A DNA stretch of 64,000 nt. Origin: Takakia lepidozioides. Taxonomy: Eukaryota; Streptophyta; Takakiopsida; Takakiales; Takakiaceae. Shown piece by piece: positions 37,501 to 47,399 of this stretch (its first letter is position 1; each line of letters begins with the position of its first letter). The stretch lies in the NCBI GenBank assembly GCA_030704615.1, contig CM060732.1, positions 37,739,053 through 37,803,052 of the forward strand. Direction: 5' to 3'. Under the pieces are notes generated by a model. The model was not told where the DNA came from and made no database searches. It saw only the letters and a program-made list of their open reading frames with translations. Both the position numbers and the translations under genes were made by a program.

Positions 37501-40500
37501 GGGGGTGGCATTGTAGATGAATCTGGTGCGAGTGTCCAACATAATGGACATAGATACCAAGCCATTTGATCCCAAGACATATGAGGCTGAGGAGATGTTT
37601 GTGACAGATGAAGTCACTGGCCGCAAGCAACGGCTGCGCCTGGAAGAAAATGTAGTGCGTTGGCGTGCTGTCCGCAACCGGGAAGGCTCCCACTTGGTCA
37701 GTTCCCCTGCTAAGAGCTTCAAAACTTGATGAAACTAACACGGACCATTTCTAGCTGAAGAAGAGAGTGTTTAGACCGCACTTGCTGGAGCGTGTGGCAA
37801 CACTCTCCCGTTCCCCTTGGTTAGCGTATAGGGTTGTACTCAATTGTTGCAAGTTGGAGTGTAGAGACAGTGGGATAGAGATGTAGGTGCCAAAAGTTGT
37901 AGTACATGGTCATATTTTTAGCACGCAGATATCACTCTGGAAGAACTGGAGAGCAAGTTGTTCTGGAATTGTTGAATCTTCTCCACATTGTTAGTTGTCA
38001 TGACGAATTTCGTTGTCGTCGCGCAAATGTGTGTCGTCTGTGCAGTATGAGAGTAATGCACGGTTTGTGAAGTGGTCGGACGGTAGTACACAGCTGTTGC
38101 TTGGCAGTGAAGTCTTGGACCTGTCTGTACAAGATGCCCGCCACGATCAATCCCACCTCTTCCTCCGCCATGCTAAGGTCTTTTCCACCCATATAATCAG
38201 TGGAGAGTGTTAGTGGCTAGTCATTACTATTCACTAAATGTTTAATTGTCTTGTACCTATGATTGATATCAGGCTGAAGTGATGTCTATTTGTTCTTTGT
38301 TTGTCTGTATTTTGTTGTCATTGTAACGTTGTACAATTTGTTCAGCATGTATTGTTAGATAGGTTTTCATATCCTTCCTGGGAAGAGCTTCTAGTTTTGC
38401 TTGGAGGTGCTGGCCCACATCCTCGAGTAGTTGATTGTTGAAAACGTTGAAGAGCAGAGGGGAGAGGGTACATCCTTGAGCACCTTTCTTGTGTAGATTG
38501 ACAATGAACCCCCTGTCGCCAGCGAAAGGGGATGATTTCAGTCCTCCAGATAAGATTAAAGAGAAGTACAAGGGCCTCTATCATGGGGTTGCCACCGTGC
38601 TTGATAAGCTCGTTGACGATGCCATCAGGTCCGCCAGCTTTATATCCATTTAAATGCTCAATTACTTCCATAATCTCAGAAAAACTAATGGGAGCGTTGT
38701 AACCCTTTGAAATATACTCCAGTTTATCAGGGCTGTCTTGAGTCATAGGAATAGTCTTTTCAACTGTCCTTCCATTCTCTAGAAGACCCCTCACTGTTAG
38801 ACCTAGAATTTCTGCCAAGGGTACTGTAGTGAGTTACAAAGGTTTTGACAATAAAGGAGGGTACCTTCGAATTAAAAACCTCCAGACGCATCCTAATACT
38901 ATAACCCGATGTCAACCGTTGAAGTCACCACTGCACCCGTAGTAGTCCTCAGCGCTTGTTCTTGCTGACAATTCTTCGGATTGTACAGACGTTGAAGGGC
39001 CAACCAGAATCTCTTGTCATTACCACCAAGGTGGTTTGAGTTTATTTCACTGTTATAACGTGTCCCAATATAATTTCGTCTGAGACCTTACAAGCTGATT
39101 GATGTCTTTGCGGATCTGGTAGTACGTAGCCCACAATTCTTTGTTGACTTTCAAATTGCAGCACTCAAGGAAGAGATTGTACTCATAAGACGTTGTTTGC
39201 CGTAGCCTTGTGGCCATTGACCCCGCTCCCAGTTTGAGCGGGAACAACTCAAGGAAGAGAGAGAGAGAGAGAGAGAGAGTATGTGTGTGTGTGTTTTCCC
39301 TCTATTTGGAAAATTACGTCTTGTACTGTTGGCATTGGTAAAGCAGCCAGCCACCCAAAGCTGCAGGTTGTTTGTTTGTATTGAGGGTCTTGAGGTGGGC
39401 TATGGACAGAGTGTATTGCAATCGCAAGGGCGGCTGGTGCATAAAATGAAGTTCATGCCGTCATCCCTTACATCCAAGTCACATCGCTTGCTCACAGCGC
39501 TGGTGGACTCACGCCATAAGAAGGTCTTCAAAGTCAAGAATGTGATTACCACCATGGACCCTGAAAAAGAAAAGGAGGAGAAGGAGAAGGTAGACACACC
39601 TCTCTCTCCCTGTCTTATCTTCTCTTTTCTCTCCCTCTGACATAGGTGTGGCGGTCCATGCCATATGTGAGGAGCGGTGATGATACCCACGTGAGATTCA
39701 GGTTGTTGTTATGCTCGTAGCCAATAATTTTCACTCCTTACAGGTAACAGATAGATCTGTTTTACAAAGTTCAGGGGATCCTGAGAAATTTGGCCATAAT
39801 CAATCACGTCACCCGCTTGAAGTCATAATAAGGAACTTGTAGAAAATGGGCAGGAACTGACAGCAAAGGAAAGGTGTGGGTTTTTGTTAAAAGGCTGCAG
39901 AGCAGCGTATACGGAGTAAGGAGGACTTGCAACGCAAGCAGGAGAAGATGACACGCAAGTACCCGTCTCAAGTTGTACGCGACCGTGAGCTCCATCAGCA
40001 GCTGTCACCTGGTTATCTGGAGGGTGCCTTGGATGAGGTAATGTGTGCACTGTTTTGAGGATTCCAACTATCTATTCAGATTTTTGTTACAGCAGTAAAG
40101 TACACTCTTGCTCCGTGTCAACGCAATTCTGTAGCTTTACAATCTCTGATAAAGCTGCACTTCAAATAGTACTAAACCCCCTTCATGGCGTCCTTATGGG
40201 GTTTGGCCCTCTAGAACTCTTCAGAATAAAATTGCGACAAAATAACTTAGCAAGTATAGATGAAGGGTAAAAAGGTAACAGAAAATATAGAGAGAGGCTA
40301 TGACATTGGTGTGAGGTTGTAACGGGTGTCCAGGAGGATGAAGTAGAGGAGTATACAGAGAGGAGAGAGTCGCGAAGGTTTGAGGAGCAATTGGAGGCCG
40401 AGGAGCGTGCCGAAAGGAGAATCATGTCTGCCAAAAGGGTATCTCACTTTTTCCATTGCCATTATTGTGAAAGTCGATTTCTGTATGTGCATCTTGATAA

Positions 40501-41661
40501 CATGTATGGAATAATAATAGTTGGTTGCACTACCCATCAGAGTCACTCCATTCTTGGGTTATTTACCAACCCTCTTATGTCCATATGTTTATGTGAGTTG
40601 CTCCTTGGAAGTGAAGTTTGGGATGACTAGCTTCCCATGTAGGAAAGGTAATCAGCAGGTAATCAGCAGATAGGACCTTCTCGCCCTCTTTCCCAACTTT
40701 GATCCTAGCAGTCACACCAGCAAGACAGTTTCATGAGAATATTATTACCGAGCTTTTAGTACTGGTTTGAGCCCTTGTGGCCCCCATTATGCCCAACTCT
40801 CCTTTACCCCCTTTCTGCCTAAGGAATGTGAGGACCATGGCCGTAGGGCTACATCAAGCACATCTAAATAGCTCGTCATTTTAATACAAATCCATCCCCT
40901 GGTGCTCTTTAAATTTCCGGGTTTCAACGACATACATGATGATACCTGGCTATTGACAATTCTGTTCTGTCCAAAATGCTGAATTTGTTGTAATGTACTG
41001 GTTTGTTATGCAGCAACCCCCAGCAAGAGAACCACTGAGGAGACCGAAGGACAGGCGGGCCCCACTGCCAAAGCGTGACCTCATAGAAGACTCTTTGTCA
41101 GAGGCAAGCGAGCGGGAGCTGTCGGCATATGGTAGTGATCACCAAGATGACGATGATGATGTTGGCATGATTGATCGAAGAGGAGAGGAGGATGAGGATG
41201 AGGGCAATAGGACATTGGCAGATCGGGGCATATCAAGGGAGCGCGAGGTGAGACTTAAGACCATGTTGTTCGGTTCTCTTCTTGCTTGCTGGACCAAATC
41301 TGATCATCTTATCTGAACAACGGCTCAGTTGGAAGGAGTGCAACAAACTGTCTCCATTTGCTCTTGAGCAACTAACAGACTCTTTGAGAATTTCCAATTG
41401 TTAGGCTTTTACTTTGTACTGTTTGAATCAGCTGATATAATCCGAGACTCCAGTCCTCAAGTGTTTGCTGTGTCTGAGGGGGATTCAACCTTCAATTTCA
41501 ATCTTCTGGGGTGGTGGCTATGGCAGGAGAAGAGACGTGCAGATAGAGATGATGATGACAGGAAGCGAAAGAGAGAGAGAGAGGAGCGTGAGCCTTCACC
41601 TCTGAAAAAAGCTGTGCAACGTCGGCGTGTTGTTGTTAGTGATAGTGAAGAGGAAGACTAA
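34546..41661 (+). CDS. LEO1: PAF1-complex subunit LEO1, 11 exons, 596 aa
   Basis: LEO1 acts in the PAF1 complex on elongating RNA polymerase II, supporting histone modification; its plant homologue (VIP4) affects flowering genes. Exons: 34546-34653, 35564-35796, 36192-36342, 36850-37038, 37517-37696, 38046-38177, 39410-39589, 39894-40037, 40334-40438, 41014-41247, 41527-41661 (TAA). All phases fit. The N-terminal half is acidic (Glu/Asp/Ser). The Leo1 core contains LVRVSNIMDIDTKPFDPKTY, ARFVKWSDGSTQLLLGSEVL, LQSQGRLVHKMKFMPSSLT and HRLLTALVDSRHKKVFKVKN; the C-terminus is basic, with LSPGYLEGALDE and a final SDSEEED. The intron after exon 4 starts with GC (CAG|GCATGC). Intron 6 (38,178-39,409) hosts a LINE relic and a 70-bp insertion. 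No lesions in the coding sequence. Confidence 0.95.
38269..39162 (-). pseudogene. LINE (non-LTR) reverse transcriptase relic in LEO1 intron 6
   Basis: On the strand opposite LEO1, blocks in order: ELWATYYQIRKDINQLVRSQ with KLYWDTL, then GGNDKRFWLALQRLYN, then LNGYKAGGPDGIVNELIKHG and MIEALVLLFNLIWRTEIIPF, then HKKGAQGCTLSPLLFNVF. These match the thumb-proximal and palm start of LINE-type reverse transcriptases. The catalytic F/YxDD region is not present, at least two frameshifts separate the blocks, and the piece between WRQG and QGCTLSPLLF is deleted. It is clearly inactive. Confidence 0.75.
39177..39246 (-). mobile_element. 70-bp retroposed insertion with 14-bp target-site duplication
   Basis: Flanked by perfect direct repeats ACTCAAGGAAGAGA (39,163-39,176 and 39,247-39,260). 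On the minus strand it starts TGTTCCCGCTCAAACTGGG and ends TTATGAGTACAA, so it shares its 3' end with the 44-bp copy at 25.4 kb but reaches 26 bp further 5'. It is inserted at the edge of the LINE relic in LEO1 intron 6. The following (GA)n tract grew from the duplicated site. Confidence 0.8.
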
Positions 41662-42669
41662 GGCAGTGCCTAATATATTACATGTAGTAACAATGGGCCA
41701 AGATTGGGTGTGTAAATTGATCACTCGTGGATAAATGGTCGAACATAATTTGTTCTTGTAAGAAGCAGTTTAGATGGTTGAGTTGAGTTTAGATGGGTGG
41801 TCATTGGTCCTTCAGCTGTCTCTGTCTGCCTTTCAAACTTCTCTGATGAATTCTAAGTGCTAACAGAGATTCTCATTCAATCAGGCCTGCCATATTGGAA
41901 TGGCTTATGGAGGAGAAAAGAGTGGGTTTACATGTGGCTGGACAGTCTTGAAAGCCTTGGCTGGGTCCATGGGCTCAGAAGCCCCTTTCTACCCCTGCAT
42001 GGGTGTGTCCATGTGCCTGTTCTGGTCTTGGGGTCAAGTGTTGTGGGGGTAAATAGATTTTTGTTTACCCTCCAGATAAGAGTAAATAGAAGTGAGAAGA
42101 TTATATATCCTCGGGGTAAGGGTAAATGCAAATTTGATGATTTATTTATCCTTCCGGTAAAGGGCAAAGCCAATATATCCATGAGCGCAAGTGTAAAGAT
42201 TTACCTTCTGTATATCCAAAAGGTTAAACCAAGAGTATACTGAAAGATATGTAGGTTGTACGGGATTGTTATGCTCAGTCATTCTGGGTGTAATAGGTAG
42301 GGTTGAGTATATGATATCGTGAGAAATGGGGGGCTGACCATGATATTTTCATCACACTACAGATAATAATGAGAACAAAATGTGAGTCCCTGGTGCTCTG
42401 CAGTTTGCGGTGAGGAACATTCAATTGCCTCATCGTCTCTCTTGTCTGTGATTCAAATGCTGATCAGCACATGACGGGATTAACCTTCGATCAGGGAAGC
42501 TTACGATGTGGTTTTCAAGCTTTGACGAGTAAATCCAGCCTATTTTTCGGACTCCATCGGCCTCCCAAGCTTCCTCGCATAATTTTAACGGCACCTCCAG
42601 CAACAGATTCCTTTAGCATCATCTCTTACAGGATCGGTCAGCCTCCCTCCTTTACCCCAGAGAGGAACA
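41662..42669. other. LEO1 downstream region, nothing recognised
   Basis: 1 kb after the LEO1 stop codon with no supported gene; it should contain the LEO1 3' UTR. Confidence 0.4.
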
Positions 42670-43030
42670 ATGTGCCAGGGTGAATGGCAGTCGGGACGGC
42701 AATGCGGCGCCGCATTGCTGTCATCCGTCCATGCCCTTTCGGATGCCCTTTCTCGGACGTTCCACGTAGGTACCAGTGTGGATGCTTGTCCAAATGGAAA
42801 TGTGGTGACGGAAATTCCAGATGGAAATGCGGTGCTGCATTTCCGTCCACATGAACAGTCATCCTCCCTCCTTTAGAGGAACAAAGTGCCATGGGAAATG
42901 GCAGTCGGGACGGGAATGCGGCATTTCCATCCCGACTTTCATCCACCTTTGCCCTTTCTCAGTCGTTACACGTAGGTGTTAGTGTGGATGCCTATCCAGA
43001 CGGAAATGCGGTGCTGCATTTCCGTCCAGA
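42670..43030. repeat. Tandemly duplicated unit carrying four GC-rich palindromes
   Basis: Two diverged copies (about 42,670-42,873 and 42,886-43,030) share GTGCCA.GG.AATGGCAGTC, CACGTAGGT and GTGTGGATGC blocks. Palindromes: AATGCGGCGCCGCATT at 42,701-42,716 (perfect); arms GGAAATGC/GCATTTCC near 42,823-42,845; GGGACGGGAATGC...GCATTTCCATCCC near 42,907-42,935; and GACGGAAATGC ... GCATTTCCGTC at 42,999-43,026. Function unknown; a foldback or MITE-like element is possible. Confidence 0.6.
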
Positions 43031-44204
43031 GGAGTTTCTCCTTTCATAGCGCATTCGGTACATAAGGAACCATATGTGGGCGACGAGGCGAAGTGCAGAA
43101 AAGAGCTTATACTAAATGTTGCTTAATGATTGTGTTTGCAGAGACCGAATATAGAAGAATGGTGTGGATGAATTAATGAGGATGAAGGAGAGTCAATGTG
43201 GATGGCACGCTTCGAATATGGATGAATGTGGATGAAAAGTTATGGATGAAATATCGTGGATGAATGTTGAACGAGGATGTCATTATAACATTTATCTAAA
43301 CCAAGCACAATGATCAATGTCGTTTGCACAAACATTACAAATTGGAGAAAATCCCTCATGAAGCACATGATAAGATTTAATCAATGTCTGCCATTTGGGG
43401 AAAGGTAGACTGATGAAAGCAACGTAGAATAAGACAACACAGTAAATGTGAAACAGATCTTTGATTCTTTGATTTTCTCCCACTGGTTATTACAACATTC
43501 CACTGTGCAACACGCTCCACTTTCGTTTTCCTCTTCAGTGTCGACACATTGTGAGCCATTGCAGCACCATACTTCCTGCAACGCACCTTATCACCACCCT
43601 AAACTGGCACTCGACTGAAAATGCGACCTAGTGGCCTTGCCAGTGAGGTACAATCTGCTCATCTGAGAGCACTGAAATTTTCAAGCTTATTCTTTAGTTG
43701 TAAGCATACCCATTAGTTGTAACAACATATTAGAAGATGAATTTGGCTACCGGTTGTGCATGAGGAGGAGTTCTAGGTCTTTCACATTGTGCACCAAAAA
43801 TTCAAATGACGAAACCACTAGGCAGCACATGCTTTGTCTTCTTGTTTGACCCATAACCAATGTTAGGCATCAGTGTGGCGCCATTGAACATATGAGGCTG
43901 AGCATGCATGTTAACTTTGCTCATGCAGCTTTCTAGAATCATGTGAAATCCAGACTGTAATGACTAACTGCTTGGAGTACATTGTTGTCAATGCATACAA
44001 GCCATGAACTGTGCAGCCAACAAGCAGGCAATCATGATTAACAATTGAGAACAAGCAAAATGTGATACCATCCTATAACTACATTACCACGAACCCACTT
44101 TCCAATGCAACCATGGTATTATGAAGTTGCGTAGGGACACAAAATGTGTTACACTCGCGGCTCGCCACATCACCACAATAAAAAAATAAAATGAAGTTTG
44201 CATT
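43031..44204. other. Intergenic, short GTGGATGAA repeats only
   Basis: A loose cluster of GTGGATGAA-type repeats lies at 43,158-43,265. Nothing else was supported in the remaining 0.9 kb. Confidence 0.4.
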
Positions 44205-44770
44205 TCAGTCACTACAACTAATATCCCCCGAAACTTGGGCACTGTCATCGACAAAAACCCGAGCTCTGAGGTGCTTGTTGGGCTTCCGAGCAGGCCGACA
44301 GGCAGTTGGGGGAGACATCGTAACACTCTGCTGACGAGCAATGGCCTCCGCGTAGTTAGGGAGGATGTATGAACAAGGAGGGTTGCACCACAAGTCACTC
44401 TGAAAAACAAAGACGTCGTGCAAACCCAAATTACATGTACTGCATTAGCTAATGTGAAAGACAAGGGTGGGGGGGGCTACAACATGCTATAACTGGGAAG
44501 CGAATACCAAACGAACTTACTCACATGTGAAATCGTCGTCGAGGTCCTTGTCGTCTCCCTCGTTGATATCAACATGCACTACAGCCTCTTGCTCTTTGGC
44601 GGCAAGCATTGGCCCTTGCAACTCTTGGAGGAGGTCAGTAAAAATGGTCACATCCCCTTCCATACCCAACAAATGTCGGCCCGCTGCGTTGCAAGCATGG
44701 TACGAAGCTCCTGCAAGACACAGTTGTGTTACTAAGATGTTACAAATGAGCAAATGCATACAAAAGGACA
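44205..44770 (-). CDS. Unrecognised two-exon C-terminal gene fragment
   Basis: A putative exon ending at about 44,524 (GMEGDVTIFTDLLQELQGPM, then an acidic tail NEGDDKDLDDDF) has a good donor (ACAT|GTGAGTAAG). It can be followed by an exon 44,400-44,205 after TTTTTCAG, encoding SDLWCNPPCSYILPNYAEAI and ending VSGDISCSD with a stop. I do not recognise the family; a transposon-domesticated DNA-binding protein is possible but unsupported. Confidence 0.25.
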
Positions 44771-44794
44771 AAAAAAACAGTGCAACTTCACCCC

Positions 44795-45525
44795 TTCAAA
44801 TTGAGTACGTTGACGCACTCAATTCTGGAGGGGTGAACAGAAAAATGAATGAAGCAGACAAGAGAAGAATGCTACCATTTATCGGAGTGGATGATTACCA
44901 TTTGTCATGCCCAGATAGGCAGCAAACATGAACTACCATCCAAAACCAGAAGCATGACTCAAGGGGGACGAACCACAGTTGCGCTTGTGGCCCTCTAAAA
45001 CTGTGTGCGTCAACGCACTCAATTTTGGAGGGCCACAAGTGGATTTTTTTATTTTTTTTATTTTTTTCAGGTTCTTTGGGTTCTCCCTTCTTTCCTGCCT
45101 AGAACTGAGTGCGTCAACGCACCCAATTTCTTCACTCATAAAGGAGCTCCGTAAACGCACTCAGTTTTTCGACACCAACTGTGAAGGGTTCTCTTCAAGT
45201 TCCTCTTTGTGCACAATGGATACACATAAAGAATTCATGGTGTGGAATCCCCCCCGCACTCAGTGAAACTGGGGCTCTTTGGACAATATTATTCTCTTCC
45301 ATCTCCTCTCTCTTTGAATGATGTTCTATCTGCTGACCTATTTCGATAAATGGAGGAGAACACCCCTAGAAACTGTGTGCGTCGACACACTCAATTTCTG
45401 GAGGTCTTGGGTTGTCTCCAATTTTTGAATCCTCACATGATGGTTCTATTTCTGTCCGTGATTGCCGGAAAAGAGAATAAAATGGCACCCCTGAAAATTG
45501 AGTGCGTCAACACACTCACTTTTCG
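44795..45525. repeat. Cluster of hairpins sharing a GTGCGT-x2-ACGCAC palindromic core
   Basis: The core AATTGAGTGCGT / ACGCACTCAATT recurs, intact or diverged, at 44,799-44,824, 44,999-45,026, 45,104-45,130, about 45,150-45,165 (half), 45,370-45,396 and 45,496-45,522. In at least two copies the inverted repeat continues into unique flanks that pair only with themselves: TTCACCCCT/AGGGGTGAA around the first and TTGTGGCCCTC/GAGGGCCACAA around the second (stem about 25 bp). No coding role is evident. Confidence 0.65.
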
Positions 45526-46247
45526 TAACCTCTCCACAGCCAAAAATCAAACAAGCACAGACAGATTACCTTCAGTCATTTTTTAGGAGCACTCGCCAAT
45601 GCATCTCCTTCTTCTCTTTCTTCTCGAAAGAGGCGGATGACAATGGTTTTGCAGTTGTGCAAGAACATGTCCTAGCAACACGCTTTCAACTCGACAATGG
45701 CACTATCTTCCTCGAGAGAGAGATGTACAGTGTTGTCGGGAAGTTGGTCAAATATGCATTCCAAAAACCTGATGAAATTGCGTATATTAGTCAGTGGAGA
45801 GTTCCTCCAGGAAGATACAGGGTCCTCGGAGCTCCCTACCGGCAGTCCGTTGGCTCATATATCACACAGGGAACTGCAGCTTCGGTGGTTCAAGACAAAA
45901 AGGATGTGGTGGTGAAAATGGAGACAACAACCTCCACCCCAATCGTTGAGCTCTCGGACTCGTCGGAGGAGGACGTCTTTGAATTTCCATCTGTGGTGCA
46001 TCCACCATTAGTTGTAGAAATGGAAGTTAAAGACATCTGCAGTATTATTCCAAAGCTGAAGTCAATGGGAGGGATGGCCGGTTTCAAGAGTGAATTATGG
46101 GGAATTGACTGGGACACTTTCAATATTGAACGTGTCGAGTTCTTGCCGGAGACATTTGATGGGGATATCCTCTTTGTGCTGCCTCCACCTGGGCGAGTTG
46201 GAGCTATTTCCAGTCTAATGCAAGGCAAATGGACACCCATGGTGTAA
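45498..46247 (+). CDS. Hypothetical protein, 249 aa, with acidic SUMO-interaction-like motif
   Basis: The longest unassigned open frame in the area. The likely real part begins after the hairpin core (about residue 40, SKEADDNGFAVVQEHVLATR) and runs uninterrupted to TAA. It has TPIVELSDSSEEDVFEFP, resembling a phosphorylation-type SUMO-interacting motif (hydrophobic core followed by Ser/Asp/Glu). The ends WGIDWDTFNIERVEFLPETF and DGDILFVLPPPGRV look like folded protein. I do not recognise the family. The same strand continues into transposase-like relics at 46.4 kb, so it may belong to that element. Confidence 0.4.
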   Translation: MSASTHSLFVTSPQPKIKQAQTDYLQSFFRSTRQCISFFSFFSKEADDNGFAVVQEHVLATRFQLDNGTIFLEREMYSVVGKLVKYAFQKPDEIAYISQWRVPPGRYRVLGAPYRQSVGSYITQGTAASVVQDKKDVVVKMETTTSTPIVELSDSSEEDVFEFPSVVHPPLVVEMEVKDICSIIPKLKSMGGMAGFKSELWGIDWDTFNIERVEFLPETFDGDILFVLPPPGRVGAISSLMQGKWTPMV

Positions 46248-46455
46248 AATAAAACATCCAATATTCAAAATCATGACAACCTCGTATTCAAGATAACGGT
46301 TTGCAATGGGCACGTGAGGTGCGAGAATTTGAATGGCAGACATTTCCTTCTCCTTGGAGTTCAGAACCAGGGCGAATGGAAGGGTGTCACGGACAACCCA
46401 TTCAAGCCTAGGGAAAGACCTCCAAGCACCAACCCATTCTGCAGATCAACACATT

Positions 46456-47052
46456 GTCCATTGAGGAGATGGCGGACATGCCATCTTGCAATCTGGCGGA
46501 GATAGTGCACAATGCATGATTGCAATAATCTGGAAAATAAGGAAGAGATTCGTATGTGGTGACGGCCGATGATCTGACACGTGCTCTGCAGCAACAAACC
46601 AAATACCAGGAGTTCTTGCGGGGTGGGGTTGGTGGCAAGGGTCTCGACAAGAGTAAGTTGATGTTGCGAGCTGTAGGAAGGTTGGAGGATCCGACCAAGA
46701 TAGCTGGGGCGGTCAGCATGTGTGCCGATGTAACCCCTCTCGTGTCTTGTGTTCCGCATCTGAAAGGCGAGGAGAGATTCGGCTCTTGTAAGCGAAATTG
46801 AACACCCCTCCTGGTCCAGGGACCGGACAACTTTTCCATGCCGCGTGTTTCCTTCCATCAAAGATCAATTTCCAGAACGTCCACTACGGAGGAACCTTTG
46901 TCACAGCGCCAAACCCCTACATCTCCCACTATCAATGTAATGGTACTGCGGGAGAAGAACATGCTCCCCAATGTGATGGAGTCCATGTGCCCCGATGACA
47001 TTTGGTGCTGGGTCTCAAGTGAAATGTTCGGTGCTCTGGGCCACCACATTTG
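46456..47052 (+). pseudogene. Transposase-like (SWIM/zinc-type) protein relic
   Basis: Broken frames on this strand carry EEMADMPSCNLAEIVHNA, VTADDLTRALQQQTKYQEFL, DKSKLMLRAVGRLEDPTKIA, HLKGEERFGSCKRN and then MCPDDIWCW. The order (HN-W-QQ-type segment, helical stretch, HLxGEExFGSxKR, CPDDI) resembles plant mobile-element proteins that end in SWIM zinc fingers, from memory. At least two stops and one frameshift separate the blocks, and no SWIM finger or DDE residues were found. The minus strand is also open over 500 bp here, but its translation lacks family-like blocks. Confidence 0.35.
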
Positions 47053-47399
47053 AAAAGTGCACGTCATTCATATCCAGAGCTAGTGCATGGACTTTGCCTC
47101 CGACTTTCTCTGGTTTGTTTTGCCCATACGGGAAAACAGAGGCAAAGAACCACAAATTATGGTTATGCGCTGACGACTGTGGTAGATGCGTGTGTGGGAC
47201 TGTGCGACCATTGGTGGTCATGAAACCTTCTCCACCAAGCGTTTGGTTTGTGAAGATGAGGACAGAAGTCGCGCACCTCACTTCGGTAAACTCCCCCTTC
47301 AAGTCATAGTTACTCGCTTTGATGCGCGCGCCTAACTCCCAACCTGGCCGCCGGGCCAACTCGGAGCTTCGGCTGCTCACCGGGACATAACGGTCCCCC
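47053..47399. other. No gene recognised between transposase relic and LTR-like region
   Basis: Open frames exist on both strands (47,015-47,380) but neither could be assigned. Probably the degenerate end of the upstream element. Confidence 0.3.

Noticed and set aside
44795-45525. CRISPR-like array
   Set aside because: Repeats are palindromic and irregularly spaced, differ in outer arms, and the context is a plant nuclear genome.
46361-46861. 166-aa minus-strand frame
   Set aside because: Composition is Leu/Ser/Arg-rich without domain-like blocks, while the plus strand shows ordered transposase-like blocks over the same DNA.
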